64,000 nucleotides of DNA from Aeromicrobium camelliae (GTDB lineage: Bacteria > Actinomycetota > Actinomycetes > Propionibacteriales > Nocardioidaceae): contig NZ_RQJX01000003.1 in the NCBI RefSeq assembly GCF_003850045.1, positions 161,985 to 225,984 of the forward strand. Direction: 5' to 3'. Positions 6,803 through 15,159 of this stretch are shown here, in pieces. The first letter of the stretch is position 1. Every line of letters begins with the position of its first letter. The notes under the pieces are model-generated. The model worked only from the letters and a program-made list of their open reading frames with translations, was not told where the DNA came from and did no database searches. The position numbers and the translations under genes were made by a program.

Positions 6803-8421
6803 GGGATCTCCACCTCTCCGCTGACGACCGGTGCTTCGAACTGGCTCAGACGCACCGACAACCGGAGCGTCCACGTTCCCGAGAGTGGGAAGTCGGCCGT
6901 GGCCTCGTACCTCCCCGGCCTGGTCGAGGACAACGGACGGTCGAACGGCCCGATGTCCGAGGCCTCGAGGGCCACCGACAGCTGCGGCGCCTCCTCGAGG
7001 TCGAGCGGCTGCCCGTCCGCGTCGGTGAGCGCGACCTCGACGGCGTTCACACCGCGCTCGCCCGGGGTCACCCGGATCTCGGCGGTCGCGTCCTCCCCCA
7101 CGTCGAGCACGAGCGCCGTCGGTTCGGGTTCGTCCGCGGCTGCCGAAGGAGTCGACACCGGCGGCGCCGCCCCCACGAGAGCGCTCGTCAGCCCCACAAC
7201 GACGGCCAGGAGCGCGGCTTCGGCCGCCAAGGTCCGCCGCAGGGTGCGCGCGGCGTCCTTGCTCTGCTCGACCCGCGGCACCAAGGTGCGCCGGTTCCAG
7301 CCGCCGATCGCCGCCACGATCACCGTCGCGGCGAGCTTGGCGAGCACCAGTCGGCCGTACGCCGTCTCCCACAGGCCCTCGATCGAGCCCGCGATCCGCC
7401 AGTACAAGGCGGCCGCCGTCAGGCCCAGCAGGAGGACCGCCCAGGCGGCGAGCGACGAGAACCGGCTCACCGTCTCGGCCGCATCGGTGGTTCGCGGGCG
7501 TGAGCGCAGCACGATCAACAGGCCGATGACGCCGCCGATCCAGGTCGCTGCTGCGGCGACGTGGAGGAGGTCGGCGGCGAGCACCAGCCAGAAAGGTCCG
7601 TAGCTGCGGGTGTGCCCGACGATGATGAGCGACCCGAGGGTCAACCCGATCGCGCCGCCCGTCAGCGGGGCGTGCCGCAGCCGAAGGGCGAACCAGCCGA
7701 TCGCGACGCCGAGCGCCACCAGGCTGGCGGCCGCGACGGCCGGTCCGGACCGTGTGAACGCGGAGGCGGCCGCCGACAGCCCCTCTCCGGACTCCCACAG
7801 GGCGGTGAGCGGGACGAGGGCGATGGCCCCGACCACGGCCGCGAGACCGGCGATCAGCGTTCCGCGCAGGAGCCGACCGCGCAGCGCGTCGTCGCGCCGG
7901 GTGACCGGTGTCGCGAGGACCGCGACGAACACCGCGAGCCCGGCGAACAGCAACACCCCGGCGTACCGCACGAACTCGGCGATCCCCTTGAGCAGGGTCA
8001 CCTCCCGCTCGGCCTGCACTACCGGCACGGTCACGACGTTCTCGCTGGGCGCGCCGACCGAGAACGTGATGCCGCCCGTGACCGGGTGGCTGTCGGCGGA
8101 GATCACGCGCCAGCTCAGCACGTAGGTGCCGTCGCCGAGTTCCTCGCCGGGGGTGATCTCCAGCGCGTCATCGCGGACCACGAACTCGGCGTCGACGGGG
8201 TCACCTTGCGCGTCGAACAACTGATTCCCAGCCGCGGCAAGCGAGACCGGCTCGTCGAAGCGCGCGGTGATCGTCTCCGGCGCGGTCGCCACGACCTGGC
8301 CGTCGGCCGGGTCGGTCTCCACGAGGTTCGCGTGGGCCTGCACCGGTGCGGGGGTGAGCACCAGGAACAGCCACGCGACCAGCCCGGCGAGGAGTCCTCG
8401 CCGGGCCAGCTGCGCGGTCAC
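6799..8421 (-). CDS. CopC-CopD fusion, copper resistance/uptake membrane protein
   Basis: This 540-residue protein has a signal peptide ending VQA and then a CopC domain whose mature N-terminus is HANLVETDPADG, with a second His in ISADSHPVTGG. These are typical Cu(II) ligands. From about residue 140 there are eight to nine membrane helices forming a CopD domain, with periplasm-facing His in the GHTRSYGPFW helix. A soluble C-terminal beta domain (about 430-540) follows, resembling FixH/YtkA-like modules. The family is linked to copper acquisition or tolerance at the membrane. It overlaps both neighbouring YcnI genes by 4 bp, so the three are one operon. Confidence 0.9.
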   Translation of the reverse strand: MTAQLARRGLLAGLVAWLFLVLTPAPVQAHANLVETDPADGQVVATAPETITARFDEPVSLAAAGNQLFDAQGDPVDAEFVVRDDALEITPGEELGDGTYVLSWRVISADSHPVTGGITFSVGAPSENVVTVPVVQAEREVTLLKGIAEFVRYAGVLLFAGLAVFVAVLATPVTRRDDALRGRLLRGTLIAGLAAVVGAIALVPLTALWESGEGLSAAASAFTRSGPAVAAASLVALGVAIGWFALRLRHAPLTGGAIGLTLGSLIIVGHTRSYGPFWLVLAADLLHVAAAATWIGGVIGLLIVLRSRPRTTDAAETVSRFSSLAAWAVLLLGLTAAALYWRIAGSIEGLWETAYGRLVLAKLAATVIVAAIGGWNRRTLVPRVEQSKDAARTLRRTLAAEAALLAVVVGLTSALVGAAPPVSTPSAAADEPEPTALVLDVGEDATAEIRVTPGERGVNAVEVALTDADGQPLDLEEAPQLSVALEASDIGPFDRPLSSTRPGRYEATADFPLSGTWTLRLSVRLSQFEAPVVSGEVEIP

Positions 8422-9107
8422 GAGGAGCGCCGCGTCCGGACGAGTGCGGTGCCGCCGGCGGCGAGGCCGAGCGCGCCGAGCACGACTCCGATCCAGCCCG
8501 CGACGCCGGAGGTGTCGGAGCCGTCCTCCGGGTCAGCGGCGGCGTCGTCCGCGGACTCACCGCCGTGGCCGTCGCCTTCGGAGGCGGTCAGCTCGATGAA
8601 CGGAGCCGGGCTGTCGGGTTCCGGCTCGCCGTCCTCGTACGTCTGAATCCAGGCGTTCTCGCCTTCCTCGCAGCTCTGGATGACGGGGAAGACGAGCTTG
8701 TCGCCCTCCTCCCCCGGCAGCTGCAGCGACAGGGCGAGGGTGTCGCGAAGACCGTCGGGGACGGGGCTCTTGGCGGTGTAGACGACCTGGTCCACGCGCT
8801 CGGTGTACTGGCCGCCGTGGCCGTCGTCGACGGGCTCGTCGAGCGTCTCCATGACCTTCTCCACGTCCCAGTTGGGGTTGATCGTGGGGGTCACGGTGAC
8901 GATCTCGTCGGGGATGTCGATCGCGACCTGGGTCGTGGGCGACTCGCCGCATCCGTGTCCGAAGGCGAACGTGAGGACCGAGTACGAGCCCGCCGCCGTC
9001 GTGGACGGCGTGACCGTCACGTGCGCGGACGCGGCGCCCGCTCCGGCGACGAGGAGGGCGAGGGTGGTGCCGCCGACGAGGGCAGCACGGGAACGAAGGG
9101 TACGCAT
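8418..9107 (-). CDS. YcnI family copper-binding protein
   Basis: This 229-residue protein has a signal peptide ending ASA and a mature N-terminal HVTVTPSTTAAGSY with the predicted Cu-binding His. A DUF1775 domain carries FGHGCGESPTT and further on VIQSCEEGENAWIQ. A Gly/Asp/His-rich linker (about 180-200) precedes the C-terminal membrane helix GWIGVVLGALGLAAGG and an RTRRSS tail. This is the full-length YcnI form. It precedes CopC-CopD with a 4-bp overlap. It likely presents copper outside the membrane to the CopCD protein, which is inference from family and operon. Confidence 0.9.
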   Translation of the reverse strand: MRTLRSRAALVGGTTLALLVAGAGAASAHVTVTPSTTAAGSYSVLTFAFGHGCGESPTTQVAIDIPDEIVTVTPTINPNWDVEKVMETLDEPVDDGHGGQYTERVDQVVYTAKSPVPDGLRDTLALSLQLPGEEGDKLVFPVIQSCEEGENAWIQTYEDGEPEPDSPAPFIELTASEGDGHGGESADDAAADPEDGSDTSGVAGWIGVVLGALGLAAGGTALVRTRRSS

Positions 9108-9179
9108 GAGAATCCTTGCTGAGGTGAGGCCTGCGCGGGCAGGCGGAACGTCGGTCCGAGGACCGGTGGGACGGAAGGC

Positions 9180-9686
9180 TCAGCAAGCAGGGGGCCCGCG
9201 TCGCGGCAGGACCCGCGGCGGGCAGCCGACCGGGACGACCCGGTCGGTGAGATCGAGTCGCGGCAGACGCGTCGCAGGCAGCGCGGCGGCGTCCTCGAGC
9301 ACGGTCAACGCTCGCGTCACCCAGCGCCAGAGGCGCCACCACAACGTCTCGCCGTAGGCCAGCGCCGCAGCCGTTCCCGTCGTCGCGACGAGGTGGGCCG
9401 CGAGCATCGCGGCGGTGACGTGCTCGTGACCGGTGAGGTAGACGCTCAACCCGTGCACGGCGAGCTGTGCCGCACCGATCACGGCGAGGAGCGCGGGCGC
9501 GCTCCAGCGCGATCCGGAGAAGATCAGCACGATCGCGCCGACGGCGAGGGCGACGGGCACGAGAGCCACCAGCGGAGGCGGGGTGCCGTGTCCGACGACG
9601 TGCGCACCGACGGCGACGGCGGTGACGGCGGAACCGACCGCGGTCGCCCGAAGACCCCGCGCAAGCGGAGCAGTCGGTGCGATCAT
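9180..9686 (-). CDS. small integral membrane protein upstream of the copper operon
   Basis: This 168-residue protein has four predicted membrane helices and a basic soluble C-terminus (about 120-168). His residues lie in or near helices (GAHVVGHG; YLTGHEHVTAA), which could bind metal. It begins 73 bp upstream of the YcnI gene on the same strand and is probably its first operon member. The start was set at the ATG with TACGAT 6 nt upstream; an upstream in-frame reading runs into the palindromic repeat. I do not recognise a named family. Confidence 0.65.
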   Translation of the reverse strand: MIAPTAPLARGLRATAVGSAVTAVAVGAHVVGHGTPPPLVALVPVALAVGAIVLIFSGSRWSAPALLAVIGAAQLAVHGLSVYLTGHEHVTAAMLAAHLVATTGTAAALAYGETLWWRLWRWVTRALTVLEDAAALPATRLPRLDLTDRVVPVGCPPRVLPRRGPPAC

Positions 9687-9692
9687 GGCGCC

Positions 9693-9698
9693 ATCGTA
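9693..9698 (-). promoter_or_regulatory. putative -10 element of the copper operon (leaderless)
   Basis: TACGAT-GGCGCC-ATG on the minus strand ahead of the membrane-protein gene. It may serve the whole four-gene operon. Confidence 0.5.
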
Positions 9699-9721
9699 CG
9701 GTGGCTCAGCCCCACCGCAGC

Positions 9722-9777
9722 GGGGCGGTGTCTCAGCGTCCATTCATCCTGGTCGAATGGACGCTCACCCACCGCTC
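9722..9777. repeat. 56-bp imperfect palindromic repeat, copy A
   Basis: The element has arms GGTG-N4-AGCGTCCATTC and GAATGGACGCT-N4-CACC around a 9-nt centre. It differs from copy B (10,897-10,952) at 4 of 56 positions. A half copy (GATGGACGCTCACTCACCGC) follows at 9788-9807. Copies A and B bracket the truncated ligase and regulator genes. Confidence 0.85.
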
Positions 9778-9817
9778 AGGGTCGGCGATGGACGCTCACT
9801 CACCGCCAGGCGGGAGG

Positions 9818-10126
9818 CTAGGCCTCGGTCACGGCGCGGCTCTCAAGATCGGCGCGCAGTCGCTTGCGGTCCAGCTTGCCGACCGCCGTCTTGGGAATCG
9901 TCTCCGAGAAGACCACCAGACGCGGTTTCTTGTACGCCGCCAGCCGCTGGGCGACGTGGCTGGTCAGCTCGTCGCGGACGGACTCGTCAGGCTCGACACC
10001 GGGCGAGAGCACCACCACCGCGGTCACCGCCTCGACCCAGGTGGGGTCGGGCAATCCCACGACCGCGGCCTCCCGCACCAGCGGGTGATCGAGCAGTACA
10101 TCCTCCACCTCCCGCGGATACACGTT
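9818..10126 (-). pseudogene. acyl-CoA ligase (AMP-binding), 3' remnant
   Basis: Only the C-terminal subdomain (about 102 residues) of an adenylate-forming ligase is present. It begins abruptly at NVYPREVEDVLLDHPLV, which in intact enzymes follows the GGEN hinge, and runs through LPDPTWVEAV to the catalytic-lysine region IPKTAVGKLDRKRLR. All of the roughly 400 residues of the ATP/acyl-binding N-domain are missing. At 10,126 the coding homology stops and a second, oppositely directed truncated gene starts within 2 bp. It cannot be a functional ligase. Intact paralogues are at 19.3-20.9 and 26.3-27.8 kb. Confidence 0.85.
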
Positions 10127-10874
10127 GGTCACTGCTCGGCCGACGACGGTGTTCACGATGACGGCGCTGTGCCGCGCGGCCGAGGTGGTCGGGCTCAGTG
10201 AGGCGAGCGTGCGCATGGCAGCCACGCACCTGGCAGATGAGGGCATCGTGCGTCGCACCGGCCGGGGAGCCTACCGCCTCCATGCCGAGCACCTGTCGAC
10301 CTTCGGGCATGTCGAGCATTGGCGTACCCGAACGCATCAGACGGTCGCGTGGAACGGCCGCTGGGTCGGTGCGGACCTCTCGAAGGTCCCGCGCGCCGAT
10401 CGCACCACGCGCCGAAGGGTCGAGCGTGAACTGCGGCTCGCCGGCATGGCGCCGTGGCGGGGCACCATCTCGCTCCGCCCCGACAATCTGCGCGGAGGCG
10501 TCGACCAGCTCCGTCACCGCCTTCCGTCGGAGCTGGCGGTGTTCGCGGTGAGCGAACTCCACGAGGACGACGAGGCCGCGGCCCGGTCCCTGTGGGATTG
10601 CGCTGCGCTGGCCGAACAGTACGCACGCCTGCGCGCCGAGCTCCGCGCCAGTGTGGACGAGAGCGCACACGTCGACTCGCGAGCGTTTGCTCGTGAGTCC
10701 CTCCTTCTCGGCAGCCGTGCGATTGCGGCAATCGTCCGCGATCCGCTCCTTCCCGGGGAACTGTGCTCACCTGATCCGCTCTCCGCCCTGATCGCCGACA
10801 CCGCCGACTACCAGGACCGGGCGCAGGACACCTGGGCTGCGCTGCTATGGGACGAAGGCACCGCCCCGGACTGA
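10125..10874 (+). pseudogene. PaaX-like transcriptional regulator, apparently 5'-truncated
   Basis: The 249-residue reading matches the PaaX-type layout. A winged-helix half (TALCRAAEVVGLSEASVRMA...RTGRGAYRL) is followed by a central and C-terminal PaaX domain (THQTVAWNGRWVGADLSKVPR; RRRVERELRLAGMAPWRGTISLRPDN). Intact members have roughly 30-40 more N-terminal residues. The only start at the 5' limit is TTG, with no ribosome-binding site, immediately at the junction with the ligase remnant. PaaX-type repressors sense phenylacetyl-CoA or related acyl-CoA and often lie divergent to CoA ligases. The original pair may therefore have been a regulator and its target. A shortened but functional regulator cannot be excluded. 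Confidence 0.65.
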
Positions 10875-10896
10875 GCCGCGGGCGTTCTCCCGAGAT

Positions 10897-10952
10897 GGGG
10901 CGGTGTCTCAGCGTCCATTCACCCTGATCGGATGGACGCTCACTCACCGCTC
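10897..10952. repeat. 56-bp imperfect palindromic repeat, copy B
   Basis: This is a same-orientation copy of the element at 9722-9777 with 4 differences. It lies 22 bp after the PaaX-like stop and before the flavin dehydrogenase stop. It could fold as a bidirectional hairpin but lacks a T-run. Confidence 0.85.
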
Positions 10953-10981
10953 GGCGGGCGGTGGACGCGGGCGACGCGGGT

Positions 10982-12658
10982 TCAGGCCCTGGCCAGCGCC
11001 CGGCCGGCGGCGCGGCCGGAGAAGATGCATCCGCCGAGGAAGGTGCCTTCGAGCGCGTTGTAGCCGTGCACCCCGCCGCCACCGAAGCCGGCCACCTCGC
11101 CCGCGGCGTACAGCCCGGGGACGGGGCTGCCGTCGCGGCCGACGACCTGGGAGTCGAGGGTCGTCTGCAGACCGCCCAGAGTCTTGCGCGTCAGGATGTT
11201 GAGTCGGACCGCGATGAGCGGGCCGTGGTCGGGGTCGGTGAAGCGGTGCGGCGGGGCGACCCGCAGCAGCTTGTCGGTGCGCGAGCGTCGGGCGTTCGCG
11301 ATGGCCATGAGCTGGAAGTCCTTCGAGAACCCGTTGGTCAGCTCGGCGTCGCGGGCGAGGATCTGCCGTTCGACGAGCCCGGCGTCCAGCTGCGGGCCGC
11401 GCGGCGTCTCGTCGCTGGCGACGATCTTGTTCATGCCGGCGACCAGCTCGGCGACGGTGTCGGCGACGACGAAGTCGATGCCGTGCTCCTTGAACGCCTC
11501 GACCGGTCCCGGCGCCCCCTTGGCCAGCCGGCTCTTGAGCATGAACTTCAGGTCCTTGCTCGTGATGTCCGGGTTCTGCTCCGAGCCCGACAGCGCGAAC
11601 TCCTTCTCGATGATCGACTGCGTGAGCACGAACCAGGAGTAGTCGTATCCGGTCTCGAGGATCGCGCGCAGCGTGCCGAGGCTGTCGAAGCCGGGGTAGT
11701 TCGGCGCGGGGAAACGCTGCCCGGTCGCGTCGAACCACATCGAGCTCGGACCGGGGATGATGCGGATGGCGTGGTCGGCCCACACGGGGTTCCAGTTGTG
11801 GATGCCCTCGGTGTAGTGCCACATGCGGTCGCGGTTGACGATCCGGCCGCCGGCCTGCTCGGTGATCGCGAGCATCCGGCCGTCCACGTGCGCCGGAACG
11901 CCGGAGATCATGTGCCGCGGCGCCGGGCCGAGACGGTCGGTGGGCCAGTTCGCCCGGATCAGGTCGTGGTTGTGGCCGATGCCGCCCGAGGTGACCACGA
12001 CGGCCGGGGCGCGGAGCTCGAACCCGTCGACCTCGACGCGGTTGGAGGCGACGCCGCGGGGTGCGTGGTCCGGTGCCAGCTGCATGCCGCGCACGCCGAC
12101 CACCGCGCCGTCCTCGACGAAGAGGTCATCGACCCGGTGCCGGAAGCCGAACTCGACCAGGCCCCGGCGCTCGGCGTCGAGCACCGGTTCGGCGAACACG
12201 CGCACGACCTCCGGGCCGGTTCCCCACGTCAAATGGAAGCGGGGGACGGAGTTGCCGTGCCCCAGGGCGTCGCCGCGGCCGCGTTCGGCCCAGCCGACGA
12301 TGGGCAGCACCTTGAGCCCCAGGGCCCGCAGGTATTCGCGCTTCTCACCCGCCGCGAAGCGCACGTACGCCTCAGCCCACTGACGCGCCCAGACGTCTTC
12401 GTCGTCGAGCCGGTCGAAGCCCGCCGAGCCCTGCCAGTCCTGCCACGCGAGTTCGAACGAGTCGCGGATCCCCATCCGCCGCTGCTCTGGCGAGTCGACG
12501 AGGTACAGGCCGCCGAGCGACCACCACGCCTGGCCGCCCAGGTTGTCTCGGCTCTCCTGATCGAGGACGAGCACGCGTTTGCCGGCGCGGCTCAGCTCGT
12601 AGGTGGCGACGAGTCCGGCGAGACCGGCGCCGACGACGATGACATCGGGATCGTGCAT
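10982..12658 (-). CDS. FAD-binding dehydrogenase (fumarate reductase/KstD-like flavoprotein)
   Basis: This 558-residue flavoprotein begins with the dinucleotide-binding motif VIVVGAGLAGLVATYEL and ends with the C-terminal FAD segment GLYAAGEVAGFGGGGVHG and GTFLGGCIFSGRAAG. The middle (about 240-400) is the substrate-capping domain of the succinate dehydrogenase/fumarate reductase/3-ketosteroid dehydrogenase superfamily. The length and motifs fit the soluble proteins annotated only as FAD-binding dehydrogenase; the substrate is unknown. It has a CAGGAG ribosome-binding site. It follows a TetR gene on the same strand with 1 bp between them, so the pair is an operon and probably TetR-controlled. 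Confidence 0.87.
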   Translation of the reverse strand: MHDPDVIVVGAGLAGLVATYELSRAGKRVLVLDQESRDNLGGQAWWSLGGLYLVDSPEQRRMGIRDSFELAWQDWQGSAGFDRLDDEDVWARQWAEAYVRFAAGEKREYLRALGLKVLPIVGWAERGRGDALGHGNSVPRFHLTWGTGPEVVRVFAEPVLDAERRGLVEFGFRHRVDDLFVEDGAVVGVRGMQLAPDHAPRGVASNRVEVDGFELRAPAVVVTSGGIGHNHDLIRANWPTDRLGPAPRHMISGVPAHVDGRMLAITEQAGGRIVNRDRMWHYTEGIHNWNPVWADHAIRIIPGPSSMWFDATGQRFPAPNYPGFDSLGTLRAILETGYDYSWFVLTQSIIEKEFALSGSEQNPDITSKDLKFMLKSRLAKGAPGPVEAFKEHGIDFVVADTVAELVAGMNKIVASDETPRGPQLDAGLVERQILARDAELTNGFSKDFQLMAIANARRSRTDKLLRVAPPHRFTDPDHGPLIAVRLNILTRKTLGGLQTTLDSQVVGRDGSPVPGLYAAGEVAGFGGGGVHGYNALEGTFLGGCIFSGRAAGRALARA

Positions 12659-12659
12659 G

Positions 12660-13250
12660 TCACTCCTGGAGGACGGGCCACATCAGTGCGGCCAACTGGT
12701 CGACCGCGGCGGCGACGTCCTCCGCGGTGTGGGTCAACGGGATCGCGATCGCCAAGCCGTCGACGACGCTGATGACGACCCGCAGCAGCGCCCGCAGCCG
12801 CACCGGGTCGAGGTCGAATCCGGCGTACAGCGCGGCGGCGCCGCTCATGAGGACGCGGTGGTAGGCCTCGGTCGCGGGTTGCAGTTCGGCCCGCAGAGCG
12901 TCGTCGGTGCGGGCCGCGAGCATGAGCTCGTGCCAGGTCCGGTTCTCCGGCGAGGCACCCAACGTCACGAGCTCGGCCAGCACCGACCGCAGTTCGGCCT
13001 GCGAGGTCACCGGTCCGCGCACGCGACGGGTGAACGCCTCCCCCTGTCGCCTCGCGACTTCTGCTGCCGCCGCGGCCAGCACCGCGCGTCGGCTCGGGAA
13101 GTGGCGGAACAGCGCGCCCTGGCTGACCCCGGCTCGTGCGCAGACCGCCGCCGTGCTGGTGCCGGCGTACCCCGCCTCGTCGAGCGAGGCGATCGTCGCG
13201 TCGAGCAACCGAGCGATCGTCTGCTCACGGCGCTCCGTCTGAGTGGGCAC
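12660..13250 (-). CDS. TetR family transcriptional regulator
   Basis: This 196-residue protein has an N-terminal TetR helix-turn-helix (about 12-58: AGYAGTSTAAVCARAGVSQG then ALFRHFPSRRAVL) and a helical ligand domain. Translation starts at GTG. A near-palindromic AT-rich dyad lies 27 bp upstream (13,278-13,301) and is the obvious autoregulatory operator. The downstream FAD dehydrogenase begins 1 bp after its stop and is the likely regulated target. The ligand is unknown. Confidence 0.9.
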   Translation of the reverse strand: MPTQTERREQTIARLLDATIASLDEAGYAGTSTAAVCARAGVSQGALFRHFPSRRAVLAAAAAEVARRQGEAFTRRVRGPVTSQAELRSVLAELVTLGASPENRTWHELMLAARTDDALRAELQPATEAYHRVLMSGAAALYAGFDLDPVRLRALLRVVISVVDGLAIAIPLTHTAEDVAAAVDQLAALMWPVLQE

Positions 13251-13277
13251 TTCAGGAGGATCGCACAGGGCGCTGCA

Positions 13278-13301
13278 AAAAGATAGCGATCACTCGCTTT
13301 T
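13278..13301. promoter_or_regulatory. candidate TetR operator
   Basis: The 24-bp dyad AAAAGATAGCGA-TCACTCGCTTTT is symmetric at 18 of 24 positions. It stands out as AT-rich in GC-rich sequence and lies just upstream of the TetR-FAD dehydrogenase operon. Confidence 0.55.
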
Positions 13302-13385
13302 GCGGTTCGCATCGCGTTCTTTCGCTGCCTCAGATAGGCGCTTCCTCACCCCGCCCACCCGAAGCACGGGCGGATACGGATCCGT

Positions 13386-14030
13386 TCAGCGCAGAATGCC
13401 CTCGTGGAGCGCGCGGAGCACCGCGTTCGTGCGGTCCCGGGCGCCGAGCTTGAGCAGGATCGTCGAGACGTGGTTCTTGACCGTCCCCTCGGCGAGGAAC
13501 AACGCCTCGGCGATCTGGCGGTTGCTGTACCCGCTGGCCACGAGCCGCAGGACGTCGAGTTCGCGTTCAGTCAGTTCCTGCGCGGGTGGCGCGTCGGGTC
13601 CTACCGGCGATGGGCCGGAGCGGATCGCACGAAGCAGGCGGTCGGTGATGGACGGGGCGATGAGGGTGCCGCCGTCGGCGAGGGTGCGGACCGCGTGGGC
13701 GAGCTGCGCCAATGTGACGTCCTTGAGCAGATAGCCGCGAGCTCCAGCACGCAGCGCCTCCAGGACGAGAGCGTCGTCGTCGAACGTGGTGAGGACGAGG
13801 ACGGGGATGTCGACTCCGCGGTCGCGCAACCGCTCCAGCGTCCAGATGCCGTCCCGGCGCGGCATCCGCAGGTCCAGGAGCACGACATCCGGCGCCGCGG
13901 TGGCCACCACCTCGAGCGCCACCTCGCCATCGTCGGCCTCCCCCACCACGTCGATCTCGGCGAGTTCGAGCAGGCTGCGGATGCCCTGCCGCACGAGCGT
14001 CTGATCGTCGACGACCACGACCCGCGTCAT
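13386..14030 (-). CDS. response regulator, NarL/DesR type
   Basis: This 214-residue response regulator has a receiver domain (VVVVDDQ at 4-10; phospho-acceptor Asp53 in VVLLDLRMPRRDG; Lys in YLLKDV) and a C-terminal LuxR helix-turn-helix (ELTERELDVLRLVASGYSNRQIA, then GTVKNHVSTILLKLGARDR). The start was set at ATG overlapping the stop of the kinase gene by 4 bp. It is the cognate partner of that kinase. The divergent ABC exporter genes are its likely target through the inverted repeat at 15,160-15,198. Confidence 0.92.
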   Translation of the reverse strand: MTRVVVVDDQTLVRQGIRSLLELAEIDVVGEADDGEVALEVVATAAPDVVLLDLRMPRRDGIWTLERLRDRGVDIPVLVLTTFDDDALVLEALRAGARGYLLKDVTLAQLAHAVRTLADGGTLIAPSITDRLLRAIRSGPSPVGPDAPPAQELTERELDVLRLVASGYSNRQIAEALFLAEGTVKNHVSTILLKLGARDRTNAVLRALHEGILR

Positions 14031-15124
14031 CGGGCGGGCACCCACGCACGGACGCGGAACCCGCGTGTCCCGTCGTACTCCACGCCCCCGCCGAGCGCCT
14101 CGAACCGTTCGGCCAGTCCCCGCAACCCGTTGCCCGGCGAGATCTCCGGAGCGCCTCGGCCGTCGTCCGCCGCGCTCAGGTGCACCCGCGTGCCGTCGCG
14201 CTCGACCCGCACCCACAGCTCCTGTGCCTCCGCGTGCCGCAGCGCGTTGGTGACCACCTCCTGTACCGCCCGCACGAGGGCGGCGGCCTGGTCGTCGTCC
14301 ACGGTGAGGTCGTCGTCGACGACGAGGTCGACGTCGAGCCCGGGGACGTCGCGAGCAACGCGTTCCAACGCGGCCCGCAGGTCGGTGGCCGGCTGCTCAC
14401 GCATCTGCCCCACCGTCGCGCGCACGTCCGAGAGCAGGCTCCGCGCGACCTCGCCCGCGCGCTCCACGTGGGGACGCGCCGCAGGACCCTCGCGGTGACG
14501 GGCGGCTTCGAGTTCCAAGGTCAGCACCGTCAGCTGGTGACCCACGAGGTCGTGCAGCTCGCGCGAGATGCGGAGACGCTCGGCCGTCCGCGCCGTCGAC
14601 TCGAGGAGGACGGTCGCCGCCTGCAGATCGACGTGCGCCTCGGCGAGCTCGCGCCGCAGTCGCTGCTCGCGCAGGATCGCCTGCACGCTCAGCACCGACG
14701 CGATCTGGATGAGCGCGTAGAAGCCGGCCATGATGAGCGGCTCCAGCCAGCCGTCACCGATCGTGTGCAGTCCGATGACGAGCGTGTTGAGCGCGACGAC
14801 CACCAGGTTGGCGGGCAGCCGGATGAACTCGGGCCCCAGCGCCGCGATCACGACGAGCAGGATCGGCAGCAGACCGGCGCCGGACGCTCCGAGCAGGACC
14901 ACCCAGGAGAGCAGGACCGCTGCGGCGTACGCGGTGAGCCGGATCTTGCGCCGGGGGCTGAAGACCGTCACGAGGATCGCGGCGAAGACGGCGACGAACG
15001 CGCTCGTCCAGGCCACCATGCTGATCCTCGGGTCGACCAGCCCGAGCAGCACCGGAAGACCGACTCCCGCGGAGACGACGAGCATGACGAGCCCGGACCA
15101 TCCGTCGGGTCCCAGGCGTCGCAT
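14027..15124 (-). CDS. sensor histidine kinase, HisKA_3/DesK type
   Basis: This 365-residue kinase has six predicted membrane helices in the first 150 residues, a coiled linker, the dimerisation motif RISRELHDLVGHQLTVL with phospho-accepting His191, and a C-terminal HATPase domain (VVTNALRHAEAQ; DDGRGA; GNGLRGLAERFEALGG). Members of this family sense membrane state, cell-wall antibiotics or similar cues. It is cotranscribed with the response regulator. It starts at an ATG with TACGCT 6 nt upstream, and it is divergent from an ABC exporter with a shared 110-bp promoter region. Confidence 0.92.
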   Translation of the reverse strand: MRRLGPDGWSGLVMLVVSAGVGLPVLLGLVDPRISMVAWTSAFVAVFAAILVTVFSPRRKIRLTAYAAAVLLSWVVLLGASGAGLLPILLVVIAALGPEFIRLPANLVVVALNTLVIGLHTIGDGWLEPLIMAGFYALIQIASVLSVQAILREQRLRRELAEAHVDLQAATVLLESTARTAERLRISRELHDLVGHQLTVLTLELEAARHREGPAARPHVERAGEVARSLLSDVRATVGQMREQPATDLRAALERVARDVPGLDVDLVVDDDLTVDDDQAAALVRAVQEVVTNALRHAEAQELWVRVERDGTRVHLSAADDGRGAPEISPGNGLRGLAERFEALGGGVEYDGTRGFRVRAWVPAR

Positions 15125-15130
15125 GACCCC

Positions 15131-15136
15131 AGCGTA
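15131..15136 (-). promoter_or_regulatory. putative -10 element of the two-component operon (leaderless)
   Basis: TACGCT-GGGGTC-ATG on the minus strand, 6-nt spacing to the kinase start. Confidence 0.5.
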
Positions 15137-15159
15137 GGCGGTTCGGTCCCCGCGTAGAG

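Noticed and set aside
9722..10952. Segment between the 56-bp repeats considered as an insertion sequence or composite transposon
   Set aside because: It contains no transposase, the repeats are in the same orientation, and no target-site duplication could be recognised.
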